A DNA stretch of 64,000 nucleotides from Salinisphaeraceae bacterium (GTDB lineage Bacteria > Pseudomonadota > Gammaproteobacteria > Nevskiales > Salinisphaeraceae), in contig NYTH01000009.1 of assembly GCA_002683405.1 (NCBI GenBank), forward strand, positions 1-64,000, written 5' to 3'. The stretch's first letter is position 1. Every line of letters begins with the position of its first letter. This document shows positions 37,062 through 46,052 of the stretch, in pieces. The translations under genes were made by a program, and so were the position numbers. Under the pieces are notes generated by a model that had not been told where the DNA came from, made no database searches, and was given only the letters and a program-made list of their open reading frames with translations.

Positions 37062-38021
37062 ATGTTACGTCCTATCCGCCGTATTCTGTTGCAGATGCCA
37101 GCGCTCGCGCTGCTCGGACTGCTGTCCGGCTGCGGTATGGTGCTGCTCGATCCGGCCGGCGACATCGCGCGTCAGCAAAGCGATCTGATGATCCGCTCGA
37201 CGATCCTCATGCTGTTGATCGTGGTGCCGGTCATTGTCCTGACCCTGGTGTTCGCCTGGCGCTACCGCGAGTCGAACAGCAGCGCCGAATACGATCCCGA
37301 CTGGGATCATTCCACGCACGTGGAGCTGTATGTCTGGGCCGCGCCGCTGCTGATCATCATCGCCATCGGCGCCATGACCTGGGTGACCACCCATCTGCTG
37401 GATCCGTACCGCCCGCTCACGCAGCTCGACGGCGACCGAGTCGCCACGGACGAGGTGCTGCACATCCAGGCCGTGGCGCTGGAATGGAAGTGGCTGTTCA
37501 TCTATCCCGAGCAGAACATTGCCGTGGTCAACGAACTGGCGGCGCCGGTGGACCGGCCCATTCGTTTCAGCATCACCTCGCCGCGCATCATGAATTCGCT
37601 GTTCATTCCCACGCTGGCGGGCATGATCTACGGCATGCCGGGCATGAAGACCACGCTGCACGCGGTCATCAACGAGCCGGGCGACTACCCCGGCGTGTCG
37701 GGCAACTACAGCGGCGAGGGCTACTCGCAGATGCGCTTTCGCTTCAAGGGATTGTCCAACGAAGCGTTCGACGCGTGGATCGCGGACGCAAAAGACTCGG
37801 GTCAGCGGCTGGACACGGCGCGTCAGCGGGCCCTGGCCGAAAACAGCGTGGACCATCCCGTGGTGCGCTTCGCCAGCGTGGAGGCCGGCCTGTTCGAGAA
37901 GATCCTGAATCTGTGCGTGCAGCCGGGGCAGATGTGCATCAACGAGATGATGCGCCGCGACGCGCGCGCCCACCGGGGCGAGCACGCGCCTGAAAGCGGC
38001 CACGGCCCGGCGCCTTACTGA
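37062..38021 (+). CDS. cyoA: Cytochrome bo3 ubiquinol oxidase subunit II
   Basis: Subunit II of the proton-pumping quinol oxidase. It is a lipoprotein (lipobox LLSGC, Cys25) with two N-terminal membrane helices and a periplasmic cupredoxin-like domain. The domain matches CyoA ([57 protein letters not shown]) and lacks the copper-A cysteines of cytochrome c oxidases. This fits quinol, not cytochrome c, as electron donor. It leads the operon cyoABCD-SURF1. Confidence 0.95.
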   Translation: MLRPIRRILLQMPALALLGLLSGCGMVLLDPAGDIARQQSDLMIRSTILMLLIVVPVIVLTLVFAWRYRESNSSAEYDPDWDHSTHVELYVWAAPLLIIIAIGAMTWVTTHLLDPYRPLTQLDGDRVATDEVLHIQAVALEWKWLFIYPEQNIAVVNELAAPVDRPIRFSITSPRIMNSLFIPTLAGMIYGMPGMKTTLHAVINEPGDYPGVSGNYSGEGYSQMRFRFKGLSNEAFDAWIADAKDSGQRLDTARQRALAENSVDHPVVRFASVEAGLFEKILNLCVQPGQMCINEMMRRDARAHRGEHAPESGHGPAPY

Positions 38022-38044
38022 CTGGACGAGGGCAGGTAGACACG

Positions 38045-40057
38045 ATGCAAACCGCTCCCGCAGAACGCTCCGAGCTGGCCGAACTGGTTTTCGGCCGGCT
38101 CGGGCTGCATTCGCTCCCCTATAACGATCCGATCATTCTCGGCACCTTCATCGGCACCGCGCTGCTGGGCCTGGCGCTGCTGGCCTGGGTAACCAAGCAG
38201 CAGCTCTGGGGCTATCTGTACCGCGAATGGTTCTGCAGCATCGACCACAAGAAGATCGGCATCATGTACATCGTGCTGGCGGTGGTCATGCTGTGCCGGG
38301 GCTTTGCCGACGCGATCATGATGCGCATGCACCAGGCGTTTGCCTTCGGCGAGTCAACGGGCTTCCTGCCGCCGCATCACTACGATCAGATCTTCACCGC
38401 CCACGGCGTGATCATGATCTTCTTCGTGGCCATGCCCATGATCGTGGGGCTGATGAACATCATCGTGCCGCTGCAGATCGGCGCGCGCGACGTGGCTTTC
38501 CCCTTTCTCAACAATTTCAGCCTGTGGCTGTCCACATCCGGCGCGGTGCTGATCATGCTGTCGCTGTTCGTGGGCGAGTTCGCCACCACGGGCTGGCTGG
38601 CCTATCCGCCGCTGTCGGGGCTTGAGGCCAGTCCCGGCGTGGGGGTGGATTACTGGATCTGGGCGCTGCAGATATCCGGACTGGGGACACTGCTTACCGG
38701 CATCAACTTCCTGGTGACCATCGTCAAGATGCGGGCGCCGGGCATGACCTGGATGCGCCTGCCCATCTTCACGTGGACGGCGCTGGCCACCAACGTGCTC
38801 ATTATCGCGTCCTTCCCGGTGCTGACCGCCGTGCTGGTGCTGCTGAGCATGGACCGCTATCTGGACACGGCCTTTTTCGTGGCCGAGGCTGGCGGCAACG
38901 CCATGATGTACATCAACCTCGTCTGGATCTGGGGCCATCCGGAGGTCTACATCCTCATACTGCCGCTGTTCGGCGTGTTCTCGGAGGTGGTGCCTACCTT
39001 CTCGCGCAAGCCGCTGTTCGGCTACAGCTCCATGGTTTACGCCACGGTCATTATTACCGTGCTGTCCTATCTGGTGTGGCTGCACCATTTCTTCACCATG
39101 GGCTCCGGTGCCAGCGTGAACGCGTTCTTCGGCCTGGCGACGATGATCATCTCCATTCCCACGGGCGCCAAGCTGTTCAACTGGCTGTTCACCCTGTACC
39201 GCGGGCGGATTCGTTTCTCGCTGCCCATGATGTGGACGCTGGCCTTCATGGTCACCTTCACGGTGGGCGGCATGACCGGCGTCATGCTGGCCATCCCGCC
39301 AGTGGATTTCCTGCTGCACAACAGCCTGTTCCTGATCGCGCATTTTCATAACGTGATCATCGGCGGCGTGGTGTTCGGCTTTTTTGCCGGCTTCAACTTC
39401 TGGTTCCCCAAGGCCATGGGGTTCAAGCTGGACGAGTTCTGGGGCAAGGTCAGCTTCTGGTGCTGGGTAATCGGCTACTGGCTGGCGTTCACGCCGCTGT
39501 ACGTGCTGGGGCTGATGGGCGTGTCCCGTCGCATGAGCTACTTCGAGGACCCCTCGCAACAGATCTGGTTCCAGATTGCGCTGCTGGGCGCGCTGTTCGT
39601 CGGCGCCGGTATTGTCTCTTTCCTGGTGCAGATCGCCGTGAGCATCAAGAACCGCGACAGGCTGCGCGACACCACGGGCGACCCCTGGGACGCCCGCTCG
39701 CTGGAGTGGTCCACGTCGTCGCCGCCGCCGCCCTACAATTTCGCCTTCACCCCCATCGTGCACGCCCGCGACGCCTGGTGGGACATGAAACAGCGCGGCG
39801 CGCAGCGGCCCACCGAGGGCTTCAACGCCATCCACATGCCCAGGGGCACCGCCGCCGGCATGGTGCTGTCCGGGCTGGCGACGGTCTGCGGTTTCGCGCT
39901 GATCTGGCATATCTGGTGGCTGGCGGGGCTGTCCTTCGTGGCGCTGATCACCTCGGCCATCGTGCATACCTTCAACCACGATCGGGATTACCACATCCCG
40001 GCGGACGAGGTGGCCGCCACCGAACAGGCCCGCACCCAACTACTTGCCCGCCGCTAG
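38045..40057 (+). CDS. cyoB: Cytochrome bo3 ubiquinol oxidase subunit I
   Basis: The 670-residue catalytic subunit holds the low-spin haem and the haem-copper site. The copper-B/haem ligand region is visible as [20 protein letters not shown] (His-Pro-Glu-Val-Tyr) and [23 protein letters not shown] carries the haem-ligand histidines. [14 protein letters not shown] gives another haem-ligand His, and the D-channel segment [11 protein letters not shown] is present. It reduces oxygen to water and pumps protons. Confidence 0.96.
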   Translation: MQTAPAERSELAELVFGRLGLHSLPYNDPIILGTFIGTALLGLALLAWVTKQQLWGYLYREWFCSIDHKKIGIMYIVLAVVMLCRGFADAIMMRMHQAFAFGESTGFLPPHHYDQIFTAHGVIMIFFVAMPMIVGLMNIIVPLQIGARDVAFPFLNNFSLWLSTSGAVLIMLSLFVGEFATTGWLAYPPLSGLEASPGVGVDYWIWALQISGLGTLLTGINFLVTIVKMRAPGMTWMRLPIFTWTALATNVLIIASFPVLTAVLVLLSMDRYLDTAFFVAEAGGNAMMYINLVWIWGHPEVYILILPLFGVFSEVVPTFSRKPLFGYSSMVYATVIITVLSYLVWLHHFFTMGSGASVNAFFGLATMIISIPTGAKLFNWLFTLYRGRIRFSLPMMWTLAFMVTFTVGGMTGVMLAIPPVDFLLHNSLFLIAHFHNVIIGGVVFGFFAGFNFWFPKAMGFKLDEFWGKVSFWCWVIGYWLAFTPLYVLGLMGVSRRMSYFEDPSQQIWFQIALLGALFVGAGIVSFLVQIAVSIKNRDRLRDTTGDPWDARSLEWSTSSPPPPYNFAFTPIVHARDAWWDMKQRGAQRPTEGFNAIHMPRGTAAGMVLSGLATVCGFALIWHIWWLAGLSFVALITSAIVHTFNHDRDYHIPADEVAATEQARTQLLARR

Positions 40058-40059
40058 TC

Positions 40060-40701
40060 ATGTCCGAGCATCCATCAGCCATCTATCTGGAACGGGACGC
40101 GCTCCACGAGTCCTCGAGCTTTTATCTCACCGAGGAACAGCACCCGGAAAACGGCACCATGCTGGGCTTCTGGCTCTACCTGATGAGCGACAGCCTCATC
40201 TTCGCCGTGCTGTTCGCCACCTACGGCGTGCTGGGCGGCAACTATGCCGGCGGCCCGGGGCCGAAGGAACTGTTCGACCTGAATCTGGTGGCCGTGAACA
40301 CGGCGCTGCTGCTGGCTTCGTCGATCACCTACGGCTTCGCCATGATCGAGATGCACCACCGCCGGCTCACGCCCACCATGATCTGGCTGGCCGTGACCGG
40401 CGCGCTGGGTCTGGGCTTTCTGGCCATCGAGCTGTACGAGTTTCATCATCTGATCCACATCGGCGCCGGGCCGGACCGCAGCGCCTTTCTGTCGTCGTTC
40501 TTCACGCTGGTGGGCACGCACGGGCTGCACGTGGCCTTCGGCTGTCTCTGGCTGGGCGTGCTGCTGGTGCAGCTGAAACAGCGGGGCATCGAGCCGGTCA
40601 TGATCCGCCGGGTGAGCTGCCTGAGCCTGTTCTGGCATTTTCTGGACGTGGTCTGGATCGGCGTTTTCAGCTTTGTCTATCTGATCGGAGTCGTACGGTG
40701 A
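40060..40701 (+). CDS. cyoC: Cytochrome bo3 ubiquinol oxidase subunit III
   Basis: A 213-residue, five-helix protein starting at ATG 40060, two bases after the cyoB stop. The long upstream extension of the frame (to 39460) runs through cyoB and is not used. CyoC-like stretches include NGTMLGFWLYLMSDSLIFAVLFATYGVL, ITYGFAMIEMHHRRL and GTHGLHVAFGCLWLGVLLVQL. It stabilises subunit I and the oxygen/proton paths. Its stop overlaps cyoD by GTGA. Confidence 0.95.
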   Translation: MSEHPSAIYLERDALHESSSFYLTEEQHPENGTMLGFWLYLMSDSLIFAVLFATYGVLGGNYAGGPGPKELFDLNLVAVNTALLLASSITYGFAMIEMHHRRLTPTMIWLAVTGALGLGFLAIELYEFHHLIHIGAGPDRSAFLSSFFTLVGTHGLHVAFGCLWLGVLLVQLKQRGIEPVMIRRVSCLSLFWHFLDVVWIGVFSFVYLIGVVR

Positions 40702-41093
40702 GCGCGAGCGAACACAGCCATGCCGAGTCCGGGGCGGGCCATCACGGCGAGCCGGTCGTCCACGCCACCTTCCGCGGCTACATGACGGGCTTTGTCCTGG
40801 CGGTGGTGCTCACAGCCATTCCCTTCTGGCTGGTCATGGGCGACGTGCTGGACAACCACATCCTCACCATCGCCATCATCGTGGCCCTGGGGGCGGTGCA
40901 GATCGGCGTGCACATGCTGTTCTTCCTGCATGTGGATGCCCAGGGCGAGCAGGGCTGGACGCTTTTGTCGCTGCTGTTTACCGGCATGCTGATCGTCATT
41001 CTGCTGGTGGGCTCGCTGTGGATCATGTTCCACCTGCACGGCAACACCATGCCGGCCCATCCGGACGCGGCCGAAGTCCGCAGCATGCCCTGA
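40698..41093 (+). CDS. cyoD: Cytochrome bo3 ubiquinol oxidase subunit IV
   Basis: A 131-residue, three-helix protein from GTG 40698, overlapping the cyoC stop. The CyoD family appearance is clear in YMTGFVLAVVLTAIPFWLVM, VALGAVQIGVHMLFFLHVD and LLFTGMLIVILLVGSLWIMFHL, with a His-rich N-terminus (EHSHAESGAGHHGE). The usual next gene, cyoE for haem O synthase, is replaced here by SURF1. Confidence 0.93.
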   Translation: MSASEHSHAESGAGHHGEPVVHATFRGYMTGFVLAVVLTAIPFWLVMGDVLDNHILTIAIIVALGAVQIGVHMLFFLHVDAQGEQGWTLLSLLFTGMLIVILLVGSLWIMFHLHGNTMPAHPDAAEVRSMP

Positions 41094-41129
41094 CGCGCTC
41101 GCTGCGGGCCGGGATGAAAGGCAACTGAC

Positions 41130-41846
41130 GTGGCAAGACGGGCGGCGCTGCCGGTGTTTCTCGGCCTGCTCTGCGCCCTGTTCACGGGGCTGGGCTACTG
41201 GCAGCTGGAGCGCCGGACCTGGAAGCTGGATCTCATCGAGCAGATCGAGCAGCAGCTGCGGCGCACGCCCGCGCCGGCCCCCGGTCCGTCAAGCTGGAAC
41301 ACGCTGGGCAAGCGCGATGCCTACCGCCCCGTGCGGCTGACCGGCCGTTTTCTGCACGACCGCGAAACCCGGGTGCAGGCCATGACCGAACACGGCTCCG
41401 GCTACTGGCTGCTCACGCCGCTGCGCAGCGAGCGCGGGTTCACCGTGCTGGTCAATCGCGGCTTCGTGGACTTCGAGCACAAGGCCGCGAACGCGCGCCC
41501 CGGCAGCAACGCTCCCGGTCGCGTCGAAATCACCGGCCTGCTGCGCCTCACGGAACCGGACGGCCGGCTGTTTCAGGACAATCGGCCGGATGAGGGACGC
41601 TGGTATTCGCGCGACGTGCAGGCCATCGGCCGGCAACAGCGCCTGGACGCCGACCAGCTTGCTCCCTACTTCGTGGATGCCGATGCCTCGCCTCTGAACG
41701 CCAGCTGGCCCATCGGTGGTCTCACCGTCACCCGGCTGCGCAATGCCCACCTTGGCTACGCGCTGACGTGGTTCTCGCTCGCGGGGCTGTGCCTGCTTGG
41801 CCTCTTGATTGTGCTGCGGCAAGCGCGCCGCGACAGACCTCAATAG
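41130..41846 (+). CDS. SURF1-family oxidase assembly protein
   Basis: About 238 residues with a helix at each end and a periplasmic domain. The SURF1 hallmarks GLGYWQLERRTWKLDL near the N-terminus, GYWLLTPLRSERGFTVLVNRGF in the middle and NAHLGYALTWFSLAGLCLLGL near the end are present. SURF1 helps insert haem into oxidase subunit I. Quinol-oxidase-linked SURF1 proteins are known in other bacteria, and its place after cyoD suggests that role. GTG start with AAAGG 5 bases away. Confidence 0.9.
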   Translation: MARRAALPVFLGLLCALFTGLGYWQLERRTWKLDLIEQIEQQLRRTPAPAPGPSSWNTLGKRDAYRPVRLTGRFLHDRETRVQAMTEHGSGYWLLTPLRSERGFTVLVNRGFVDFEHKAANARPGSNAPGRVEITGLLRLTEPDGRLFQDNRPDEGRWYSRDVQAIGRQQRLDADQLAPYFVDADASPLNASWPIGGLTVTRLRNAHLGYALTWFSLAGLCLLGLLIVLRQARRDRPQ

Positions 41847-41864
41847 CAATTGCGAATCATACGC
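41846..41864 (+). promoter_or_regulatory. Weak Fur-like box upstream of the PepSY membrane protein
   Basis: The 19 bases match the Fur consensus at 11 of 19 positions and include GCGAATCAT, the same core found at hemP. It overlaps the SURF1 stop and lies about 100 bp upstream of the PepSY gene. The core sharing makes it more credible than the score alone. Confidence 0.4.
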
Positions 41865-41962
41865 GTTTAGATTAGAGTTGATCGACTTCGCGGTCCGGCA
41901 GCGGCATGGCCTCAGCTTTATCGGGACCGTCGGCATTGTCATCGGGCAGAGGCAGCCTCCAC

Positions 41963-43210
41963 ATGCTCTATCGTTTCGCCTGGCGCTGGCACTTCTATGT
42001 CGGACTGCTTGCCGCTCCTGTGCTGCTCATCGTCAGCCTTACCGGCGCGCTGTACGCCTTTGAGCCGCAGCTCCGGCCGATACTGGAGCCCTACCGCGTG
42101 GCGCCCGCCTGTGATCAGTGCGAGCGGCTGGCCTATGATCGGCTGGCGCAGATCGCGCAAGAGGCCCGCCCGGACCTGACGCTGCATGCCTTGAGTGATC
42201 CGGGGCGCGGGCGGACCGTGGTGTTCACCCTGGAGGATGAGGCCGGCGGAGCGCCAGACCGCCAGCTGTTCGTGGACGCCCGTTCGGGTGAGATTCTGGC
42301 CGACGTGGACAAGGGCGGCGCCCTGCTGGATCAGCTGCTGGGACTGCACCGTCGATTGCTGGCCGGTCCCCTCGGTCATTTCATCGTCGAGCTGACCACG
42401 AGCTGGGTGGTCGTGACGCTGCTGCTTGGCGCCATGCTCTGGTGGCCGTCGCGGGCAACACGCGCGGGCTGGTGGCCGCGGCCGGGTGCGCGGGGGCGCC
42501 AGCGCTGGCGAGACTGGCACAGCGTGGCCGGCTTCTACCTGCTGCCGCTGGCGCTGATGCTCGCGTTCACAGGCGTGTTCTTTTCCCCCTGGGCGCAAAA
42601 GGCCATGCTCGGCGGACTGTATGCGGCGGGGCAGCTGCCGCGCATGTATGTCAGCCCGCCCAGGCTGGACGCGCCGATTGATGACAGCGCCCCACTGGCC
42701 TCCTTCGATACGATCATCACCGATTTCAGCCAGCTTGCCCGGCCGGATGAATTCACCCTGGAGCTGCCGCACGGGCCGGACAAACCCATCGAGATGAACG
42801 CCCACCTCGGCCACCAGGTCGACAAGCTGTACCTGGCCGCCTATCACCCCGAAACCGGGGAGCGGCTCGATGCGCAGGGCTGGGACGATCTCGCCCCCGG
42901 CGCGAAGGCGGTGATGCTGTTCTTCCCGCTCCACACCGGCAATATTCTGGGGCTGGGTACGCAGATACTGGCGGCGGCCGCGTCGCTGCTTATGGCGGCC
43001 ATCACCGTGCTGGGTCTGGTGATGTGGTGGCTGCGTCGGCCAGATGGCCGTCTCGGCCTCCCGCAGCGAAATTCCGCCGATCGCCCGCCACGCTGGGTCT
43101 GGGTCGTCGTGGCGGGCGCCGGTCTGCTCATGCCGGCCTTCGGGCTGTCGATTCCAGTGATTGCCGTGCTGCTCTGGTCCACGCGGCGGGTGTCTCCTGC
43201 CGCGTCCTGA
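41963..43210 (+). CDS. PepSY-associated membrane protein (putative iron-siderophore reductase type)
   Basis: About 415 residues from ATG 41963 (the frame is open to 41906). Four or five helices flank periplasmic PepSY-like domains. Typical PepSY_TM features are HFYVGLLAAPVLLIVSLTGALYAF at the N-terminus, LLGLHRRLLAGPLGHFIVELTTSWVVVTLLLGAMLWW and RDWHSVAGFYLLPLALMLAFTGVFFS with histidines in the helices that could bind haem. Such proteins next to TonB receptors are often iron-responsive, and some reduce siderophore-bound iron. The upstream Fur-like site supports an iron role. Confidence 0.8.
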   Translation: MLYRFAWRWHFYVGLLAAPVLLIVSLTGALYAFEPQLRPILEPYRVAPACDQCERLAYDRLAQIAQEARPDLTLHALSDPGRGRTVVFTLEDEAGGAPDRQLFVDARSGEILADVDKGGALLDQLLGLHRRLLAGPLGHFIVELTTSWVVVTLLLGAMLWWPSRATRAGWWPRPGARGRQRWRDWHSVAGFYLLPLALMLAFTGVFFSPWAQKAMLGGLYAAGQLPRMYVSPPRLDAPIDDSAPLASFDTIITDFSQLARPDEFTLELPHGPDKPIEMNAHLGHQVDKLYLAAYHPETGERLDAQGWDDLAPGAKAVMLFFPLHTGNILGLGTQILAAAASLLMAAITVLGLVMWWLRRPDGRLGLPQRNSADRPPRWVWVVVAGAGLLMPAFGLSIPVIAVLLWSTRRVSPAAS

Positions 43211-43242
43211 CCTGCGCGGGCCGGGGCGTGCGGCGCGGCATC

Positions 43243-43273
43243 CATAAGGAAGGCTTAAGTTTGGCCGCCTAAT
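43243..43273 (+). promoter_or_regulatory. PmrA/QseB-like box and promoter of the hemolysin-HDO operon
   Basis: CATAAG (43243-43248), five bases, then CTTAAG (43254-43259) form the direct-repeat pattern CTTAAG-N5-CTTAAG bound by PmrA/QseB-type regulators, with one mismatch in the first half. A -10-like CCTAAT follows at 43268-43273, so the box would overlap the -35 region, as at activated promoters of this class. The operon's own OmpR-family regulator at 47521 is the obvious candidate. A strong AGGAGAGG ribosome site precedes the first gene. Confidence 0.6.
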
Positions 43274-43297
43274 CTCTCCCGCAACAGGAGAGGTAGC

Positions 43298-43909
43298 ATG
43301 TCTGATCCCACGTTGAACAACGGCCCATTCATGGTCTGCGGACCCGACCATCCCGGCCGGGTGGCGGCCGAGGCATTCACCGCCGGCCATTATCAGCGAC
43401 ATTTCGGTGCGAGCCTCACCAGCTTCTTTCCGCAGCTGCTGACCATCAACGCCCGCAGGGGTGGCCTCCGGGCCTGCCTGGGCTATCGTGATGCCGCCAC
43501 GGGACCGCTGTTTCTCGAACAATATCTGCAGCGGCCGGTGGAACAGATCGTGTCGGAACGGCTGGGCATGTCGCTGCCGCGCAAGGCCATTGTGGAAGTG
43601 GGCGGTCTGGCCGCGGCCTGGCCCGGCGCCGGTCGTCGCCTGATTCTCGGAAGTGCCGGCTGGCTGCACCGAGCCGGCTTCGAGGTGGTGGTGTTTACCG
43701 CCACGCGCTGTCTGGCGAACAGTTTCCAGCGCCTGAACCTCAGCCCGGTGGAACTCGCGCCGGCCGATCCCGCCTGCCTGCGGGAGGGCCCCGACGTCTG
43801 GGGCGACTACTACGCACACGCCCCCCGTGTTTATGGCGGCGTCATTGCCAGCGCGGTGCCCGGTCGCGCCAGCAGCGGGCGCCCTCGCGCTCTGGGGGCC
43901 TGGCGATGA
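43298..43909 (+). CDS. Thermostable-hemolysin-family protein (GNAT-like fold)
   Basis: A 203-residue protein with the conserved order of the thermostable hemolysin (delta-VPH) family: YLQRPVEQIVSERLG, IVEVGGLAAAWPGAGRRLILG, VVVFTATRCLANSFQRLNLSPVELAPAD and WGDYYAHAPRVYGGVI. No signal peptide is present. The family belongs to the acetyltransferase-like clan, so an acyltransfer role is at least as likely as haemolysis; this is inference. It opens a coupled operon with an AMP-binding ligase, an HDO-like oxidase and an SDR. Confidence 0.8.
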   Translation: MSDPTLNNGPFMVCGPDHPGRVAAEAFTAGHYQRHFGASLTSFFPQLLTINARRGGLRACLGYRDAATGPLFLEQYLQRPVEQIVSERLGMSLPRKAIVEVGGLAAAWPGAGRRLILGSAGWLHRAGFEVVVFTATRCLANSFQRLNLSPVELAPADPACLREGPDVWGDYYAHAPRVYGGVIASAVPGRASSGRPRALGAWR

Positions 43910-45387
43910 ACCTGCTCCAGTCCATTCCGGAAGACAGTCGCCTGGGTGATGGCCGGCGGATGCTGGGCCGGGCGGCGCTGCACAGGGAGATTGCGGTGTG
44001 GGTGCAGCTCCTGCAGCCTGCCCGGGGGACCTGCGTGGCGCTGCTGGCCGACAACAGCCCGGCCTGGGTGATCTGCGACCTCGCGCTGCAGCAGTTGCCC
44101 GCTGTGGCCTTGCCGCTCCCCCCGTTCTTTACGCCAGCGCAAATCGGCCATGCGCTGAGCGACGCCGGTTGCCGGTTCGTCATTATCGACCGCGGCCGGA
44201 AGAAGGCGTTGCAGGCGGCCGGGTTCGCGGTTGCCGGTGAGCATGATGGTCTGTGCGTGTTGCGCCAGTCGACGGATTCGGCCGGGCAGCGGTGGCTGCC
44301 CGGGACCGGCAAGATTACCTACACGTCGGGTACCACCGCCGCGCCCAAGGGCGTCTGCCTGTCGAATGACGTATTGATCAGGCTGGCCGGTACGCTGGCC
44401 ACGGCACTGGGCGAGTTGCGTTTGCGCCGCCACATGAGTGTCCTGCCCTACGCCACCCTGCTTGAGAACGTCGCCGGCGCCTACACCGCGCTGCTCGCCG
44501 GCAGCGAATTGCTTTGCCCGACGCTCGCCGAGGTCGGATTCTCCGGCGATGCCGGCCTGGACCCGCATCAGCTGTGTCATCAGTTGAACCTGATGCGGCC
44601 GGAAAGCCTGATCCTGGTGCCCGAACTGCTGAAAGCGCTGATTGTCATGCGCGAGCAGGGCGCGTCCCTGCCCCGATCGTTGCGCTTCGTGGCGGTCGGC
44701 GGCGGACGTCTTGGTCCCGGCATGATCGAGCGCGCCCGCGCCGTCGGTATCCCGGCCTACGAAGGCTACGGCCTCTCGGAGTGCGGGTCTGTTGTCAGCC
44801 TGAATCTGCCCGGCGCCGACCGGCCCGGATCCGTGGGGCGGCCGCTACCGCACGTGACCTGCCGGGTCGATGATCGGGGCGAGCTGCGGGTGACCGGCAG
44901 TGCCATGCTCGGCTATGTGGGCGGTGTCTGCCCGGGGCCGGATATTGCGACCGGCGATCAGGCATGCCTCGACAGCGAGGGTTTTCTGAAAGTACAGGGG
45001 CGACTGAAGAATCAGTTCATCACCAGCTTCGGCCGCAACGTCAATCCGGAGTGGCCGGAATCACGGCTACTGCAGCATCCGGGCATCTTCCAGGCTGCCG
45101 TATTTGGCGAGGCCATGCCCTGCAATGTCGCCGTCATCGTGCCGGCTGCGGGCGTCCCGCCAGTCGAGATCGATAGGCTTGTGGAGGCGGCCAATGCCGA
45201 CCTGCCCACCTACGCCCGCATTCATCGCTGGCTGCTCGCCGACGCGCCGTTTTCCGTGGCAAACAGCCTGGCCACCGCCAACGGACGCCCGCGGCGCAAC
45301 GCCATAGAACAGGTTTATTTCGGCCGTATCCAGGCGGCTGCTGTTTCCGAATCCACCACCGATCTGAATTATGGAGTCAGTTCATGA
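43906..45387 (+). CDS. AMP-binding ligase (acyl-CoA synthetase-like)
   Basis: A 493-residue adenylate-forming enzyme. The P-loop is ITYTSGTTAAPKGV, the A5 region is YEGYGLSECGSVVSLN, and GRLKNQFITSFGRNVNPEWPE corresponds to the hinge. Near the C-terminus, where most members have a catalytic Lys in NGKPRR, the sequence reads NGRPRRNAIEQ, with Arg461 in that place. This may mean weakened adenylation or an alternative chemistry. Coupling by ATGA to both neighbours suggests it feeds an activated acyl group to the next steps. Confidence 0.82.
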   Translation: MNLLQSIPEDSRLGDGRRMLGRAALHREIAVWVQLLQPARGTCVALLADNSPAWVICDLALQQLPAVALPLPPFFTPAQIGHALSDAGCRFVIIDRGRKKALQAAGFAVAGEHDGLCVLRQSTDSAGQRWLPGTGKITYTSGTTAAPKGVCLSNDVLIRLAGTLATALGELRLRRHMSVLPYATLLENVAGAYTALLAGSELLCPTLAEVGFSGDAGLDPHQLCHQLNLMRPESLILVPELLKALIVMREQGASLPRSLRFVAVGGGRLGPGMIERARAVGIPAYEGYGLSECGSVVSLNLPGADRPGSVGRPLPHVTCRVDDRGELRVTGSAMLGYVGGVCPGPDIATGDQACLDSEGFLKVQGRLKNQFITSFGRNVNPEWPESRLLQHPGIFQAAVFGEAMPCNVAVIVPAAGVPPVEIDRLVEAANADLPTYARIHRWLLADAPFSVANSLATANGRPRRNAIEQVYFGRIQAAAVSESTTDLNYGVSS

Positions 45388-46052
45388 GTTTTTACGAGAC
45401 CTTGCAAGACCAGACAGCCGAGGAGCGCAGCTATCTGCGTGGCGCGCCAATCATCGCTGCGGTGTTTCGCGGCGAGATTACCCTCGACAGCTACATCGCC
45501 TTCCTCACGCAGGCCTACCACCACGTCAAGCACACCGTGCCGCTTCTGATGGCCTGCGGCGCGCGCCTGCCCGAGCGCCTGGAGTGGCTGCGCGAAGCGC
45601 TGGGGGAATATGTCGAGGAGGAAATGGGCCATCAGGAGTGGATTCTCAACGATATCCGCGCCTGTGGTGGCGATGCCGAAGCTGTGCGTGCAGGGGTGCC
45701 GGCACAGCCCACCGAACTGATGACCGCCTATGCCTATCACGTGATTGATCGCGGCAATCCCGTGGGCTTCTTCGGCATGGTCAATGTGCTGGAGGGCACC
45801 AGTATCGACCTTGCGACCCCCGCCGCTGAACTCATCCGCGAGCGACTGGGACTCCCTGACAAGGCCATGACCTATCTCAACACCCACGGCGTGCTTGACC
45901 AGGATCATATCGAGTTCTTTCGCAAGCTGATGGACCGGCTCGAAGATCGAGATGACCAACAGGCGGTTGTGCACACCGCCAGAATCATCTACCGCCTGTA
46001 CGGCGATCTGTTTCGCAGCCTGCCGATGCCACGGCCGGAGGCCGTGCAATGA
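45384..46052 (+). CDS. Heme-oxygenase-like diiron oxidase (HDO/TenA-fold) candidate
   Basis: A 222-residue all-helical protein of the iron-containing redox enzyme (TenA/PqqC-like) group. Candidate metal ligands are E79 and H83 in EEEMGHQEW, and a late H168-x3-D172-x2-H175 set in THGVLDQDHIEFF. This spacing matches the C-terminal metal ligands of the HDO enzyme SznF (H311, D315, H318). Relatives include UndA, which makes alkenes from fatty acids, and N-oxygenases. The substrate here is unknown, but the AMP-ligase next door suggests an acyl chain. Confidence 0.75.
   Translation: MSFYETLQDQTAEERSYLRGAPIIAAVFRGEITLDSYIAFLTQAYHHVKHTVPLLMACGARLPERLEWLREALGEYVEEEMGHQEWILNDIRACGGDAEAVRAGVPAQPTELMTAYAYHVIDRGNPVGFFGMVNVLEGTSIDLATPAAELIRERLGLPDKAMTYLNTHGVLDQDHIEFFRKLMDRLEDRDDQQAVVHTARIIYRLYGDLFRSLPMPRPEAVQ

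Noticed and set aside
37062..38021. Cytochrome c oxidase subunit II
   Set aside because: Copper-A cysteines are missing and the periplasmic domain follows CyoA, so it is a quinol oxidase subunit.
39460..40059. Upstream extension of the cyoC frame
   Set aside because: The extension lies in the cyoB coding region and the sequence before ATG 40060 does not resemble CyoC.
41939..43819. Minus-strand open frame of about 626 residues
   Set aside because: It is antisense to the PepSY and hemolysin-family genes and would cover their regulatory region; the composition is shadow-like.
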